NCBI GenBank assembly: GCA_937919085.1
Contig: CALFRN010000031.1
Location: 1 to 32,781, forward strand
From: an uncultured Reyranella sp.
GTDB lineage: Bacteria; Pseudomonadota; Alphaproteobacteria; Reyranellales; Reyranellaceae
DNA length: 32,781 nt
Direction of reading: 5' to 3'
Part shown: positions 24,242 to 32,727 of the stretch, piece after piece
Layout: each line of letters opens with the position of its first letter
Position numbering within the stretch: position 1 is the stretch's first letter
Position numbers and translations under genes: made by a program
Notes under the pieces: generated by a model
Seen by the model: only the letters and a program-made list of their open reading frames with translations
What the model was told of the DNA's origin: nothing
The model's database searches: none

Positions 24242-25176
24242 TCGGCCAAGCCCATCTGGCGGCTGAGCAGCACCAGCGTCTCGTAGATGACGTGGGCGCA
24301 GAGGTGGGCGGCCATGCCGTTCACGTCCTGCGGCGGGCTCACGGTGTTGACGTCGACCGCCACGATGTTGAGGTCGGTGAGACAGCGCAGGAGATCGATG
24401 CCCTCGCGCGCGCTGAGGCCGCCCCACGACGGCGTGCAGACGCCCGGCGCGCAGGAGGGATCGAACACGTCCATGTCGAAGCAGAGATAGACCGGCCGCT
24501 TGCCGACCCGGTCGCGGAACTCGGCCATGCGCTGGGCGAAGCCGCCGCGGATCAGCTCGTCGAGCGAAACGACCTTGTAGCCGAGGCTCATGGCGCGGGG
24601 CACCACGTCCTTGGCGTAGGTCGTGCTGCGGATGCCGACGTGCCAGGAGAATTCGGGATCGACCAGGCCCTCCTCGGCCACGTGCGTGAACTGGGTGGCT
24701 GAATTGTACTTTTCGTCCTCGCCGTAGGGGTAGGAATCGGTGTGCGAGTCGATGTGCAGTGCCGCCATCTTCGGATACTTGCGGCCGACCGCACGCGCGA
24801 CCGGCACGGTGACCGAGCCGTCGCCGCCGATGGTGATCGGCACCGCGCCCGCGGCCACGATGCGGTCGACCGCCTGTTCGGTGCGCTCGAAGGCGTCGAC
24901 GATCTTCGACGGCGTGAGCCGGACGTTGCCGCAATCGACCAGGCCCAGCGCCGCGACGGGATCGAAGTCGGCGTTGGTCGGGTTGAAGCGCCGCATCAGC
25001 GCGGACTGCTGGCGCACGGAGTCCGGTCCGCCGCGCGCGCCGATGCGCATGTTGGTGCCGCAGTCGAAGGGAATGCCGAGAATGGCGGCCTTGTTGGCGG
25101 GGCCTGGCCGGCCATAGGGTGCGCCCATGAAGGTGAGCGGCATGGTGAAGAGGTCTTCGTCGGCGAGACGGTCCAT
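24238..25176 (-). CDS. Ureohydrolase (agmatinase/arginase family) with altered active-site residues
   Basis: 312 aa. The arginase fold is clear: HIDSHTDSYP (Asp143, His145, Asp147), LCFDMDVFDPSCAPG (Asp234, Asp236) and PPQDVNG near the end. Two positions differ from the classical site. The metal-ligand His of GGDHS is Gly120 (GGDGSVT), and the substrate-contacting Glu of EVNP is Thr278 (NTVSP). The codon is GGC, so it is not a one-base reading error from a His codon. The enzyme may bind one metal, or act on another guanidino, amidino or formimino substrate. It is the last gene of the ABC-M20 group, starting 3 bp after the M20 stop, and overlaps the stop of the convergent hydrolase gene. Confidence 0.9.
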   Translation of the reverse strand: MDRLADEDLFTMPLTFMGAPYGRPGPANKAAILGIPFDCGTNMRIGARGGPDSVRQQSALMRRFNPTNADFDPVAALGLVDCGNVRLTPSKIVDAFERTEQAVDRIVAAGAVPITIGGDGSVTVPVARAVGRKYPKMAALHIDSHTDSYPYGEDEKYNSATQFTHVAEEGLVDPEFSWHVGIRSTTYAKDVVPRAMSLGYKVVSLDELIRGGFAQRMAEFRDRVGKRPVYLCFDMDVFDPSCAPGVCTPSWGGLSAREGIDLLRCLTDLNIVAVDVNTVSPPQDVNGMAAHLCAHVIYETLVLLSRQMGLAD

Positions 25177-25179
25177 CGA

Positions 25180-26436
25180 TCAGGGCTCCGCGGAAAGGAA
25201 ATCGTAGGCGACCAGGGTATGGATTTTGGCGACGGCCAACAATTCGTCGACGAGGACATGTTCGTCAGGTCCGCCCATGTTGAAAGGCGTCAGCCCCAGC
25301 ACGACGGTCGGTACCCCGTACAGGCGGTACCAGCGCGAATCCGAGCCGCCGACCCTCATGTTGACGGCGGGGGCCTCGCCCAGCACTTCGGCCGCCACCC
25401 GGGCCGTTCGGGTCACGATCTCGTGCTCCGGCGGGGTGAAGGAGGGCTCGAAGCGGCGGATGGCCTTCCAGCTCACGCCCTCGAGCGGCGCCAGCCACGC
25501 GTCGAGCTTCGCTGCCAGCACGTCGGTCGTGATGCCGACCGGCAGCCTGATGTCGGCGCGGGCAATGGCGTGCGTCGGCACCAGGTTGGGCGAGGCGCCG
25601 CCCTCGATGGTACCGATGTTCACGGTGACCCTGCCGAGCGTGTCGGCTTCGCCCGCACCCGACAGCGACTCGGAGATCGCTTTTGCCCGCGCGATCGCGG
25701 CGGTGACGACCGGAGGCGCCTGGAACGGTACGTCCTCCAGGTCCTTCAGGCGGTCGAGCGCGATGCGCAGCCGGTCGATGGCATTGGTGCCCTTGTGCAC
25801 GTGCGCCCCGTGCGCCGGCGCGCCGACGGCCTCGATCTCGACCCACATCAGGCCCTTTTCGCCGAAACGCACGACACGCGGCGAGCCCACGTCGCCGCAG
25901 ATGTTGGCGTCGCCCAGGGCATGCGGGACGTGCTCCAGCAGGTAGCCGGAGCCCAGCGAGCCCATGTTCTCCTCGTCGCCGGCCAGCGTCAGCACGATCT
26001 CGCCGTTCCACGCGTCGCGATGCTCGGCCAGCAGAGCGGCGGCGAGCAGGGAGCAGGCGATGCCGCCCTTCATATCGCAGACCCCGCGGCCGTAGAGCCT
26101 GCCGTCCCTGAGCACGCCACCCAGTGGAGGCACGGTCCAGGGCAGGTTCTCCAGGATGGGAAAGGTGTCGAGGTGGCCGTTGAAGATCAGGCGGCGGCCG
26201 GGCTTGCCGCTCTTGATGCGGGCGACCAGCGAGACCACGCGCGGCGCCGGTTCGATGCGTTCGACCTCGATGCCGGGCAGTTCGTGCAAGAGCGCCTCGG
26301 CCACGCCGGCGACTTTGAACGTGTCGCTCGGCGGGTTGGGCGAGGCGACGGCGACCAGCCGCCGCGTGACGTCGATCAGGCGGTCCAGCGAATCCTCGAC
26401 GCGGCGCGCCAGGTCGTTGCGGATTTTCGAAGACAT
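25180..26436 (-). CDS. M20-family metallopeptidase / deacylase (ArgE/DapE-like)
   Basis: 418 aa from ATG 26436, which shares a base with the permease stop (TGATG, 26438-26434). The two-metal site is visible: FNGHLDTF (His88, Asp90), GRGVCDMKGG (Asp121) and LAGDEENMGS (Glu155, Glu156). A dimerisation domain follows (about 190-310: KGLMWVEIEAVGAPAHGAH). Members remove acyl groups from amino acids or cut short peptides in the cytosol. Position between permease and ureohydrolase suggests it acts on the imported compound. Confidence 0.92.
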   Translation of the reverse strand: MSSKIRNDLARRVEDSLDRLIDVTRRLVAVASPNPPSDTFKVAGVAEALLHELPGIEVERIEPAPRVVSLVARIKSGKPGRRLIFNGHLDTFPILENLPWTVPPLGGVLRDGRLYGRGVCDMKGGIACSLLAAALLAEHRDAWNGEIVLTLAGDEENMGSLGSGYLLEHVPHALGDANICGDVGSPRVVRFGEKGLMWVEIEAVGAPAHGAHVHKGTNAIDRLRIALDRLKDLEDVPFQAPPVVTAAIARAKAISESLSGAGEADTLGRVTVNIGTIEGGASPNLVPTHAIARADIRLPVGITTDVLAAKLDAWLAPLEGVSWKAIRRFEPSFTPPEHEIVTRTARVAAEVLGEAPAVNMRVGGSDSRWYRLYGVPTVVLGLTPFNMGGPDEHVLVDELLAVAKIHTLVAYDFLSAEP

Positions 26437-27101
26437 CAGCGTGCCTGCAGCCGGCGTTCCCATAAGCGGATGGCCATGGCGAGCGGCCAGCAGATGAGGA
26501 AGTAGACCACGGCGATGAAAGTGAAGGTCTCGAGAGGCCGGAAGTTGCTGGCCGAGAGCTCCATGCCGCGGCGCGTGATCTCGCTCACCGAGATGACGGC
26601 GCCCAGCGAGGAGAACTTGATGAGCTGCACGAAGTTCGAGGCCAGCGGCGGCAGCGTCATGCGGATCGCCTGCGGCAGCACGATCCGACGAAACGACTGC
26701 AGAGGCGAAAGCCCGAGCACCTGTGCCGCCTCGACATGGCCCTTGGGCACGCTCTGGATTCCCGATCGGTAGACTTCGGAGATGAAAGCGGCCTGATAGA
26801 GCGCGAGCCCGATGATCAGCGCCACCAGCGCCTCGATGCGGATGCTGAAGACGATCGGCAGCACGTAGTAGACCCAGAGCAACTGCACCAGGATCGGTGT
26901 GTTGCGCACGACCTCGCCGATCGAGATGCCGATCCAGCGCAACACCCTGAAGCGCGACATGTCGAGGAGCGCGATGATCAGTCCTCCGATCATCGCCAGC
27001 ACGAGGGTCGCCGCCGAGACGACGAGCGTCATCTGCAGTCCGCCCATCAGGAAGTCGAAGCTGCCCCAGACCGTGTCCCAGCGGAATTGATACTTGAACA
27101 T
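26436..27101 (-). CDS. Amino-acid ABC transporter permease (His/Glu/Gln type)
   Basis: 221 aa with five predicted membrane helices. The EAA loop (VEAAQVLGLSPLQSFRRIVLP, Glu124) and RNTPILVQLLWVYY in the N-terminal half are typical of polar amino-acid permeases. Only one permease gene is present, so it probably forms a homodimer. It follows the binding-protein gene by 127 bp, a gap full of palindromes. The start has only a weak ribosome-binding site (GAG adjacent to ATG). Confidence 0.93.
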   Translation of the reverse strand: MFKYQFRWDTVWGSFDFLMGGLQMTLVVSAATLVLAMIGGLIIALLDMSRFRVLRWIGISIGEVVRNTPILVQLLWVYYVLPIVFSIRIEALVALIIGLALYQAAFISEVYRSGIQSVPKGHVEAAQVLGLSPLQSFRRIVLPQAIRMTLPPLASNFVQLIKFSSLGAVISVSEITRRGMELSASNFRPLETFTFIAVVYFLICWPLAMAIRLWERRLQAR

Positions 27102-27121
27102 CTCAGGTCACGCGTGTTGCC

Positions 27122-27215
27122 CACCCTTCGGGATGCGCTCCTGCGGAGCGCGCCTCCGGGTGAGGTGATGGGTTACGCACACCTCACCCTGAGGTGGCGG
27201 CTGGGCCGCCGTCTC
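27122..27215. repeat. REP-like cluster of palindromes between binding-protein and permease genes
   Basis: Several perfect inverted repeats are packed here. One is GCGCTCC-TGC-GGAGCGC (27135-27151), itself flanked by CACCC (27122-27126) and GGGTG (27158-27162). GGGTGAGGTG (27158-27167) pairs with CACCTCACCC (27180-27189), a 10-bp stem. CACCTCA-CCC-TGAGGTG spans 27180-27196. GGCGGC-TGG-GCCGCC spans 27196-27210. Some stems share arms and so are mutually exclusive. The make-up resembles palindromic intergenic elements of alphaproteobacteria. The array lies inside the operon just after the binding-protein gene, a position known for E. coli malE-malF. Confidence 0.7.
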
Positions 27216-27228
27216 GAGGGGGCACAGA

Positions 27229-28035
27229 TCATGGTGCCACGATCGGGTCGAGCTTGTGCTTCTTGGCATACTTCGCCAGCCGGCCGTCGAGCTTGATGGT
27301 ATCGACGAACAGGTTGACGTAGTTCAGCCAGATCTGGTCTCCCTGCGGCACGACATAGGCGTAGGGGGTGATGGCGAGCTTCTCGTCGGGCAGGAGGTAG
27401 ACCGCCCAGTCGAATTCGTCGGTCACTTTGATGGCGGTCGGGAAGTCGGTGATGATCACATCGACCCGGCCGGCCACCAGTTCGGCCTCGCGGGTGCCGG
27501 GCGGTGCCACCGACACGATCTCGGCGTTCTTCGCGTAGCCCTTCATAAAGGGTTCCATGTAGCTGCCGAGCGAGACGGCGGCCTTGACGCCCTTCTGGTC
27601 GACGTCCGACCACTTCTTGATCTTGCTGTCCTTGCGCGTGACGGCATAGAGGTTGGTCAGCAGGTAGGGCTTGGAGAAGGCGACCGCCTGCGCACGCTTC
27701 AACGTGGCGCCGACGCCAAACATGCCGATTTCGCATTTGCCGGCCTGCAGGTCGGCGATGAAGCTGCCGAAGCTCGACTCGACGATCTCGAGCTGGGCGC
27801 CGAGCTCCTTGGCGAATTCCTTGGCAAGGTCGGCATCGATGCCCTCGATCTCGCCGGTCTTGGGATTGCGGAACGAGATCGAATAATAGAGCGGGAACTG
27901 GCAGACCCGGACCTTCTTGTTCTTGGTCACGTCGTAGAGTCGCGACTGCGTCTGCTGGGCCTCGGCGGCCGTGACCGTCAACGCGCCGATCGTGCCCGCT
28001 GCCGCCAGCGTTGCCACTAACCTTGCAATTCTCAT
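27229..28035 (-). CDS. Periplasmic amino-acid binding protein (family 3)
   Basis: 268 aa. A signal peptide ends at about residue 26 (AEA before QQ). The mature part is a family-3 solute-binding protein: RVCQFPLYYSISFRNPKTGE, then GIDADLAKEFAKELGA, then FGSFIADLQAGKCEIGM and FSKPYLLTNLYAV. It captures a small amino-acid-like solute for the ABC system. The start (ATG 28035) has GGGAGA eight bases upstream. The ATPase gene lies 34 bp upstream. Confidence 0.94.
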   Translation of the reverse strand: MRIARLVATLAAAGTIGALTVTAAEAQQTQSRLYDVTKNKKVRVCQFPLYYSISFRNPKTGEIEGIDADLAKEFAKELGAQLEIVESSFGSFIADLQAGKCEIGMFGVGATLKRAQAVAFSKPYLLTNLYAVTRKDSKIKKWSDVDQKGVKAAVSLGSYMEPFMKGYAKNAEIVSVAPPGTREAELVAGRVDVIITDFPTAIKVTDEFDWAVYLLPDEKLAITPYAYVVPQGDQIWLNYVNLFVDTIKLDGRLAKYAKKHKLDPIVAP

Positions 28036-28069
28036 GATCTGTCTCCCTTGTTGACTTTCCCCGAAACGC

Positions 28070-28828
28070 TCACTCCTCGAACTGCTGCAGGAAGCGCTTG
28101 AGGCGCTCCGTCTTCGGCGCATCGAAGAACGCCGCGCCGGGCGCCTCCTCGACAATCTCGCCGCGATCCATGAACACGGTGCGCGTGCCGACGTGGCGCG
28201 CGAAGCCCATCTCGTGCGTGACGACCAGCATGGTCATGCCTTCCTGCGCGAGCTGACGCATGACGATCAGCACCTCGCGCCGCAGTTCGGGATCGAGCGC
28301 GCTGGTCGCCTCGTCGAACAGCAGGACCTTGGGCGACATGGCGAGCGCGCGGGCGATGGCCACTCGTTGCTGCTGGCCGCCCGACAGCCGCACCGGATAG
28401 GCGTCGCGCTTGTCCGACAGATCGACCTTGGCCAGCAGCGCCTCGGCCATGGCGACCGCCTGGTCGCGCCGCATCTTTTTCACTCGGAGCGGCGCCTCGA
28501 TCAGGTTCTCCAGCACCGACATGTGCGGCCACAGATTGAAGTGCTGGAACACCATGCCGATCTCGGAGCGCACTGCCCGCGCTGCCGACTTGATCTGTCG
28601 GTCAGGTTCGGCGGTCGAGATCGGCGTGCCTTCCATCAGGATGCGGCCCTCGCTTGGCAACTCCAGCAGGGCGAAGCAGCGCAGCAGGGTGGTCTTGCCG
28701 GAGCCGGATGGCCCCACGACGCAGACCACATCGCGCTCCATCACCGGCAGCGACACAAGCGTCAGCACCTGGTGGGTGCCGAACCGCTTGGTCACGGCAT
28801 CAGCCAGAATGATGGGGGTGCCACTCAT
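28070..28828 (-). CDS. Amino-acid ABC transporter ATP-binding protein (GlnQ type)
   Basis: 252 aa from ATG 28828. Walker A GPSGSGKTT is at 39-47, the signature LSGGQQQR begins at 148, and Walker B LLFDEATSALD at 169-179. A Q-loop (GMVFQHFNLWPH) and the H-loop (VVTHEMGFARHV) are present. It powers import by the linked permease and binding protein. First gene of the operon, divergent from the LysR gene. Confidence 0.94.
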   Translation of the reverse strand: MSGTPIILADAVTKRFGTHQVLTLVSLPVMERDVVCVVGPSGSGKTTLLRCFALLELPSEGRILMEGTPISTAEPDRQIKSAARAVRSEIGMVFQHFNLWPHMSVLENLIEAPLRVKKMRRDQAVAMAEALLAKVDLSDKRDAYPVRLSGGQQQRVAIARALAMSPKVLLFDEATSALDPELRREVLIVMRQLAQEGMTMLVVTHEMGFARHVGTRTVFMDRGEIVEEAPGAAFFDAPKTERLKRFLQQFEE

Positions 28829-28852
28829 GGGTTGATCGGCCTCATGCCAAAT

Positions 28853-28869
28853 CATAAGCAATACCTATG
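28853..28869. promoter_or_regulatory. Possible LysR operator CATA-N9-TATG
   Basis: The dyad CATA (28853-28856) and TATG (28866-28869), nine bases apart, contains the T-N11-A pattern of LysR-type boxes. It lies in the divergent gap, 25 bp from the ATPase start and about 93 bp from the LysR start, where such sites are usually found. A short motif; chance occurrence is possible. Confidence 0.35.
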
Positions 28870-28961
28870 CCTGAAAGATAAGGCGGCCGAATCGGCAGGG
28901 AATTTGCTAGAAATGAGGCTTGATGTTGCTGAAATAGCCAATAACGGATGTTTATAATCAT

Positions 28962-29840
28962 ATGGACGTCAAGCTCCTCGAAGCCTTTCGTGCCGTCGTC
29001 GACCATCGTTCGGTGACCGCCGCGGCCGCGGCCATCGGGGTGACCCAGCCTGCCGTCAGTACGCAGATCGCTCGTCTGGAAGGGGCGGTTGGCTTCTTGC
29101 TGTTCGAGCGCGCCGGGGGCCGGCTCAAGCCGACGCCCGAGGGTTTGCTGTTTTACGCCGAAGCAAGTCGCGTGCTGGGCGAGGTCGACCGCCTGGCGAC
29201 AGCCACGGCGCAGATCCGCGAAGGCCAGTCCGGGCGGCTGGTGATCGCCAGCCATCCGTCGGCAGCGATCTCGCTACTGCCCGACCTGGTGGCCGACTTC
29301 CTCGCCAGGCGGCCGGGCGTCTCGGTGCGGCTGATCTCGCGTCACTCCGATGTGGTGAGCCAGCTTCTGCCGAACGAGAGTTTCGACATCGGTATCGCCG
29401 AGCTGCCGATCGACGAGAGCCAGGTCAAGGTCGCGCGCTACGAGATGCGCTGCGTCGCCATCCTGCCGCCACATCATCCGTTGGAGGCGCACAGGGTCCT
29501 GACGCCCAGGCTGCTGTCTGACCATCCCATGGTGGCGCCGGCGCGGGCGCTGCAGATGCCGCCTCGCCTCATCGCCGCTTTCGCCGAAGCGGGCGCTCAG
29601 CTCAATGCCGTGGTCGAGGCAGAGTTCTTTGCCAGCCTCTGCGGCCTGGTTGCCGCCGGGACGGGTTGGTCGATGGTCGATCCGCTGTCGGCCGAGAGCT
29701 TCGCCCATCTCGGGTTGGTCGTGCGCCCGTTCGAGCCCGCCATTGCCTACGAAATCGGCGCCTTCCACCGTCGCGACCGCGAGCCCTCGGTGCTGGCGGT
29801 GGCGTTTCTGGAAATGCTCGACGCAAAACTCAAGAAGTGA
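28962..29840 (+). CDS. LysR-family transcriptional regulator
   Basis: 292 aa. Residues 1-60 are the winged helix-turn-helix (MDVKLLEAFRAVVDHRSVTA, then IGVTQPAVSTQIARLE). The effector domain follows (VIASHPSAAISLLPDLVADF, then FDIGIAELPID). It is divergent from the ABC operon and directly upstream of the M28 peptidase gene, so it probably controls both, with an imported compound as co-inducer. A TATAAT lies at 28953-28958, only three bases before the ATG. Confidence 0.94.
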   Translation: MDVKLLEAFRAVVDHRSVTAAAAAIGVTQPAVSTQIARLEGAVGFLLFERAGGRLKPTPEGLLFYAEASRVLGEVDRLATATAQIREGQSGRLVIASHPSAAISLLPDLVADFLARRPGVSVRLISRHSDVVSQLLPNESFDIGIAELPIDESQVKVARYEMRCVAILPPHHPLEAHRVLTPRLLSDHPMVAPARALQMPPRLIAAFAEAGAQLNAVVEAEFFASLCGLVAAGTGWSMVDPLSAESFAHLGLVVRPFEPAIAYEIGAFHRRDREPSVLAVAFLEMLDAKLKK

Positions 29841-29845
29841 ATGCC

Positions 29846-31132
29846 ATGCGCCTGGACCCGGATACCACCGCCCTGATCGCCACCGACCAGGAGCTGTGGC
29901 GCGACTTCAACGACATCTGCGATCGCGGCGGACGGCTGGCCGGCAGCGAGAGCGAAAAGCGAGCCTTCGCCCTGCTGCGCGAGCGGGTGCGGGCGGCGTC
30001 ACCGGCCAATAGCGGCCGGTCCATTCCCGTGCCCTATGGTGGCTGGCGTGCGACTCGCGCGGCGCTCGCGCTTGCCGAAGGTGGAACCGTGTCCTGCCAT
30101 CCGCTGGTGCGCACCATTGCCACAGCCGAGTGCGGCCTTACTGCCGAGGTGATCGATCTCGGCCGCGGTACGCCCGAGGAGTTCGACGCGCATGCCGCCG
30201 AGATCAAGGGCCGCATCGTTCTGGTGCGGCACGAGCTGATGTTCGCTGCCGGTACCATCCATCGCCGCCGCAAGTACGATATGGCGCGGACCCATGGCGC
30301 CGTGGGTTTCCTGATTGCGGGGCCGCTGGCCGGCCATGTCGTGGCGGGTTCGTCGGGGCGCGAGTCGGGCGACGGTATTCCGGCCCTTGGCATCTCGCCC
30401 GAAACTGCGGCGCGCCTGGCGCGACGCGCGGCGGGCTGGCCCACGGCAACGATGACGATCGAGACCGAAGAGGGGCCGGCCGAAACCGAGACCCTGGTCT
30501 ACGACTACCCCGGACAGAGCGACGAATGGGTCGTGCTCTCTGCCCATGTCGACGGTCACGACCTTGCTGAAAGCGCGATGGACAACGGCACCGGCCTTGC
30601 TGCCGTGCTGGCCGTCACGCGCGCGCTGGCGCCCCGGGCGGCGGGTTTCCGGCGCGGGTTGCGCGTGATGTTCTTCAGCGTCGAGGAATGGGCGCTCACA
30701 GGCTCGGCGCAGTATGTGAAGGCGCTGGGCGAGCCGGAGCGCGCCAAGATCGCGCTCAACGTCAATCTCGACTCGGTCGCCGGCAGCCCGCATCTGGCCG
30801 CGCTTTCCAGCGGCTACGGCGGCGTCGAGCCATTCCTGCTGGGCGTCGCCGAGGCGAATGGTCAAAACCTGCGCACCGTGCGGCCGCTGATGACCAATTC
30901 CGACCACGCCAACTTCGCCTTGGGCGGAATTCCGGCGATTCGCCTGGTGGCGGGCTTCGACGATCCGGCCGCGCATCTGCGCGTCGTGCTGACGCCCGCC
31001 GACACGCGGGACAAGGTGGCGCAATCCGAACTGCGACAGGCGACGCTGTTAACGGCGGCGCTGGTCGCCGCCGCCTGCAACGCCGATCCCGCCGAAGCAG
31101 CGACGTGGCGGATGAAGCAGGTACCTGCCTGA
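29846..31132 (+). CDS. M28-family aminopeptidase with PA-like insert
   Basis: 428 aa from ATG 29846, 5 bp after the LysR stop; GTG 29837 is an alternative. The two-zinc site is complete: His234 and Asp236 (SAHVDGHD), Asp246 (MDNGTG), Glu280-Glu281 (SVEEW), Asp309 (NLDSVAG) and His354 (NSDHANF). Residues about 115-205 look like a PA domain inserted before the catalytic part (IVLVRHELMFAAGTI, then GIPALGIS). No signal peptide, so probably cytosolic. It removes an N-terminal residue or an acyl group from a small peptide or conjugate. Coupled to LysR. Confidence 0.9.
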   Translation: MRLDPDTTALIATDQELWRDFNDICDRGGRLAGSESEKRAFALLRERVRAASPANSGRSIPVPYGGWRATRAALALAEGGTVSCHPLVRTIATAECGLTAEVIDLGRGTPEEFDAHAAEIKGRIVLVRHELMFAAGTIHRRRKYDMARTHGAVGFLIAGPLAGHVVAGSSGRESGDGIPALGISPETAARLARRAAGWPTATMTIETEEGPAETETLVYDYPGQSDEWVVLSAHVDGHDLAESAMDNGTGLAAVLAVTRALAPRAAGFRRGLRVMFFSVEEWALTGSAQYVKALGEPERAKIALNVNLDSVAGSPHLAALSSGYGGVEPFLLGVAEANGQNLRTVRPLMTNSDHANFALGGIPAIRLVAGFDDPAAHLRVVLTPADTRDKVAQSELRQATLLTAALVAAACNADPAEAATWRMKQVPA

Positions 31133-31185
31133 AGCCGCACGATCGGCCAGGGCGGCGGTGTCCGGCGGCATGATCGTCCATGCGT

Positions 31186-32700
31186 TCATGTGACGGTGCG
31201 ATCCGGCGCCTTCGTCTTGCCTGGTCGCGGACAAATCAGCGATATCGCGCCGGCAAGCGCAGTCAGGCAGCCGAGCAGCACGATGACATTGCGGCTGGCC
31301 GACACGAGGACAGGCGCGGCGACGTCGAGCGTGCTGCCGCTGTCGCCGCCGAGGCTGAGCGACAGCAAGGTCGAGGCGCTGGCGATGCCCGCGCTGATGC
31401 CGAGAAAGCGCATCACGTTCAGCACGCTTCCGGCCTGGCCGGTCTCCTCGGGAGGCGCGGTCGCCATGATGGCGCTGCTGTTGGGTGAGATGAACAGGCC
31501 CTGCCCGATGCCGATGACGGCTAGGGCTAAGGTCACCACCGGCAGGCTGCCGGCGGAACCGTCAAGAAAGACATAGAGGAGACCGAGCCCGGCGATGCAG
31601 ACCAGCATGCCAAACGAGGTCGGTGCCCGCGCGCCGAAGCGGTCGTAGAGCGCGCCGCCGACCGGCGCCAGCAGCCCCAGCATCACGGGAAGGATCGACA
31701 GCCGGAGCCCGGCCAACAGCGCGGAGTTGTCATAGACGCGCACCAGGGCAAAGGGGATGAGGAAGAAGACACCGAACAGGGCGGCGTAGGAGAGGAAGTT
31801 CGCCGCATTGCCGAGCAGAAAGGCGCCCTTGGCCAGAAGCTTCAGGTCGAGCAGCGGCGAAGCGGCGCGCCGCTCGGCGCGGACGAACAGGGTTACGCAG
31901 ACGATGCCGAGCAGCAGGCAGCCGATCAGCATCGGCGACGTCGGCCCCCAGGTGTGGCCCTGGTTGAGCACCGCCACGAACGCCGTGAGTGCCGGCGCGA
32001 TCAGGATCGCACCACGCCAGTCGAAGCGGCCGGTGTCGGGCAACGCCTTGGTCTGGGGAAGGATGAACCAGCCCAGGATCGCGCCCACCAGGCCGATCGG
32101 CACATTGACCCAGAAAGCCCAGTGCCAGCCCAGCGTATCGAGGATCAGGCCGCCGAGGGCCGGGCCGGCGCCGAGGCCGATCGCCTGGGCCGCCGATTGC
32201 AGGCCGAGTCCGCGCCCGCGCTCCTTCGAGCCGGTCGCCATGACGATGATGGCGATGCTGTTCGACGTGATCAAGGCGGCACCGATGGCCTGCAGGACCC
32301 GGAAGGCGATCAAAGTCGGCAGGTTCGGTGCGAAGCCGCAGAGGCCCGAGCCGAGGATGAAGAGGAGGAAGCCGGCGGTGTAGAGGAGCTTACGGCCGAC
32401 CATGTCGGCAAGCCGGCCGAAGATAGGCATGAACGATGCCATGGCCAGAAGATAGGCGACCGCGACCCAGCTCACGCTGCTCAAGCGCGCCCCGAATTCG
32501 ACTTCGAGTCGCGGTAGCAGCACCTGCGTCATGCTGGCATCGATCTGTCCCATGCACGAACCGATGCACACCGTTCCGACCACGAACCAGCGATACGAGG
32601 CGAGGCGGGCGATCGCCTGCGCCGGCGGCGGCTCGTGTCCCCCGAGTGCCGCCGCGCGAAGCGCCCTGAATGACAGGGGGCTGGGAGCTGGGTCGGTCAC
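31186..32700 (-). CDS. DHA2-type MFS drug exporter (EmrB/QacA-like)
   Basis: 504 aa with about 14 helices. Helix 1 carries Asp in GQIDASMTQVLLP, motif A is GRLADMVGRKLLY, and motif C is GLGAGPALGGLILD. Such proteins expel cationic or lipophilic compounds using the proton gradient. The start is GTG 32700 with GGGAGG six bases upstream. No EmrA-like membrane fusion gene is adjacent in view. The stop is 53 bp from the convergent M28 stop. Confidence 0.93.
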   Translation of the reverse strand: MTDPAPSPLSFRALRAAALGGHEPPPAQAIARLASYRWFVVGTVCIGSCMGQIDASMTQVLLPRLEVEFGARLSSVSWVAVAYLLAMASFMPIFGRLADMVGRKLLYTAGFLLFILGSGLCGFAPNLPTLIAFRVLQAIGAALITSNSIAIIVMATGSKERGRGLGLQSAAQAIGLGAGPALGGLILDTLGWHWAFWVNVPIGLVGAILGWFILPQTKALPDTGRFDWRGAILIAPALTAFVAVLNQGHTWGPTSPMLIGCLLLGIVCVTLFVRAERRAASPLLDLKLLAKGAFLLGNAANFLSYAALFGVFFLIPFALVRVYDNSALLAGLRLSILPVMLGLLAPVGGALYDRFGARAPTSFGMLVCIAGLGLLYVFLDGSAGSLPVVTLALAVIGIGQGLFISPNSSAIMATAPPEETGQAGSVLNVMRFLGISAGIASASTLLSLSLGGDSGSTLDVAAPVLVSASRNVIVLLGCLTALAGAISLICPRPGKTKAPDRTVT

Positions 32701-32727
32701 GGCGGGCCTCCCTCCTTCGGGCGTCGG

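Noticed and set aside
27122-27215. Rho-independent terminator of the binding-protein gene
   Set aside because: Multiple overlapping palindromes are present without a T-tract on the minus strand; a REP-like element explains it better.
28953-28958. TATAAT as the -10 element of the LysR gene
   Set aside because: It ends three bases before the ATG, and no TTGNNN lies 16-18 bases upstream; transcription would start inside the start codon.
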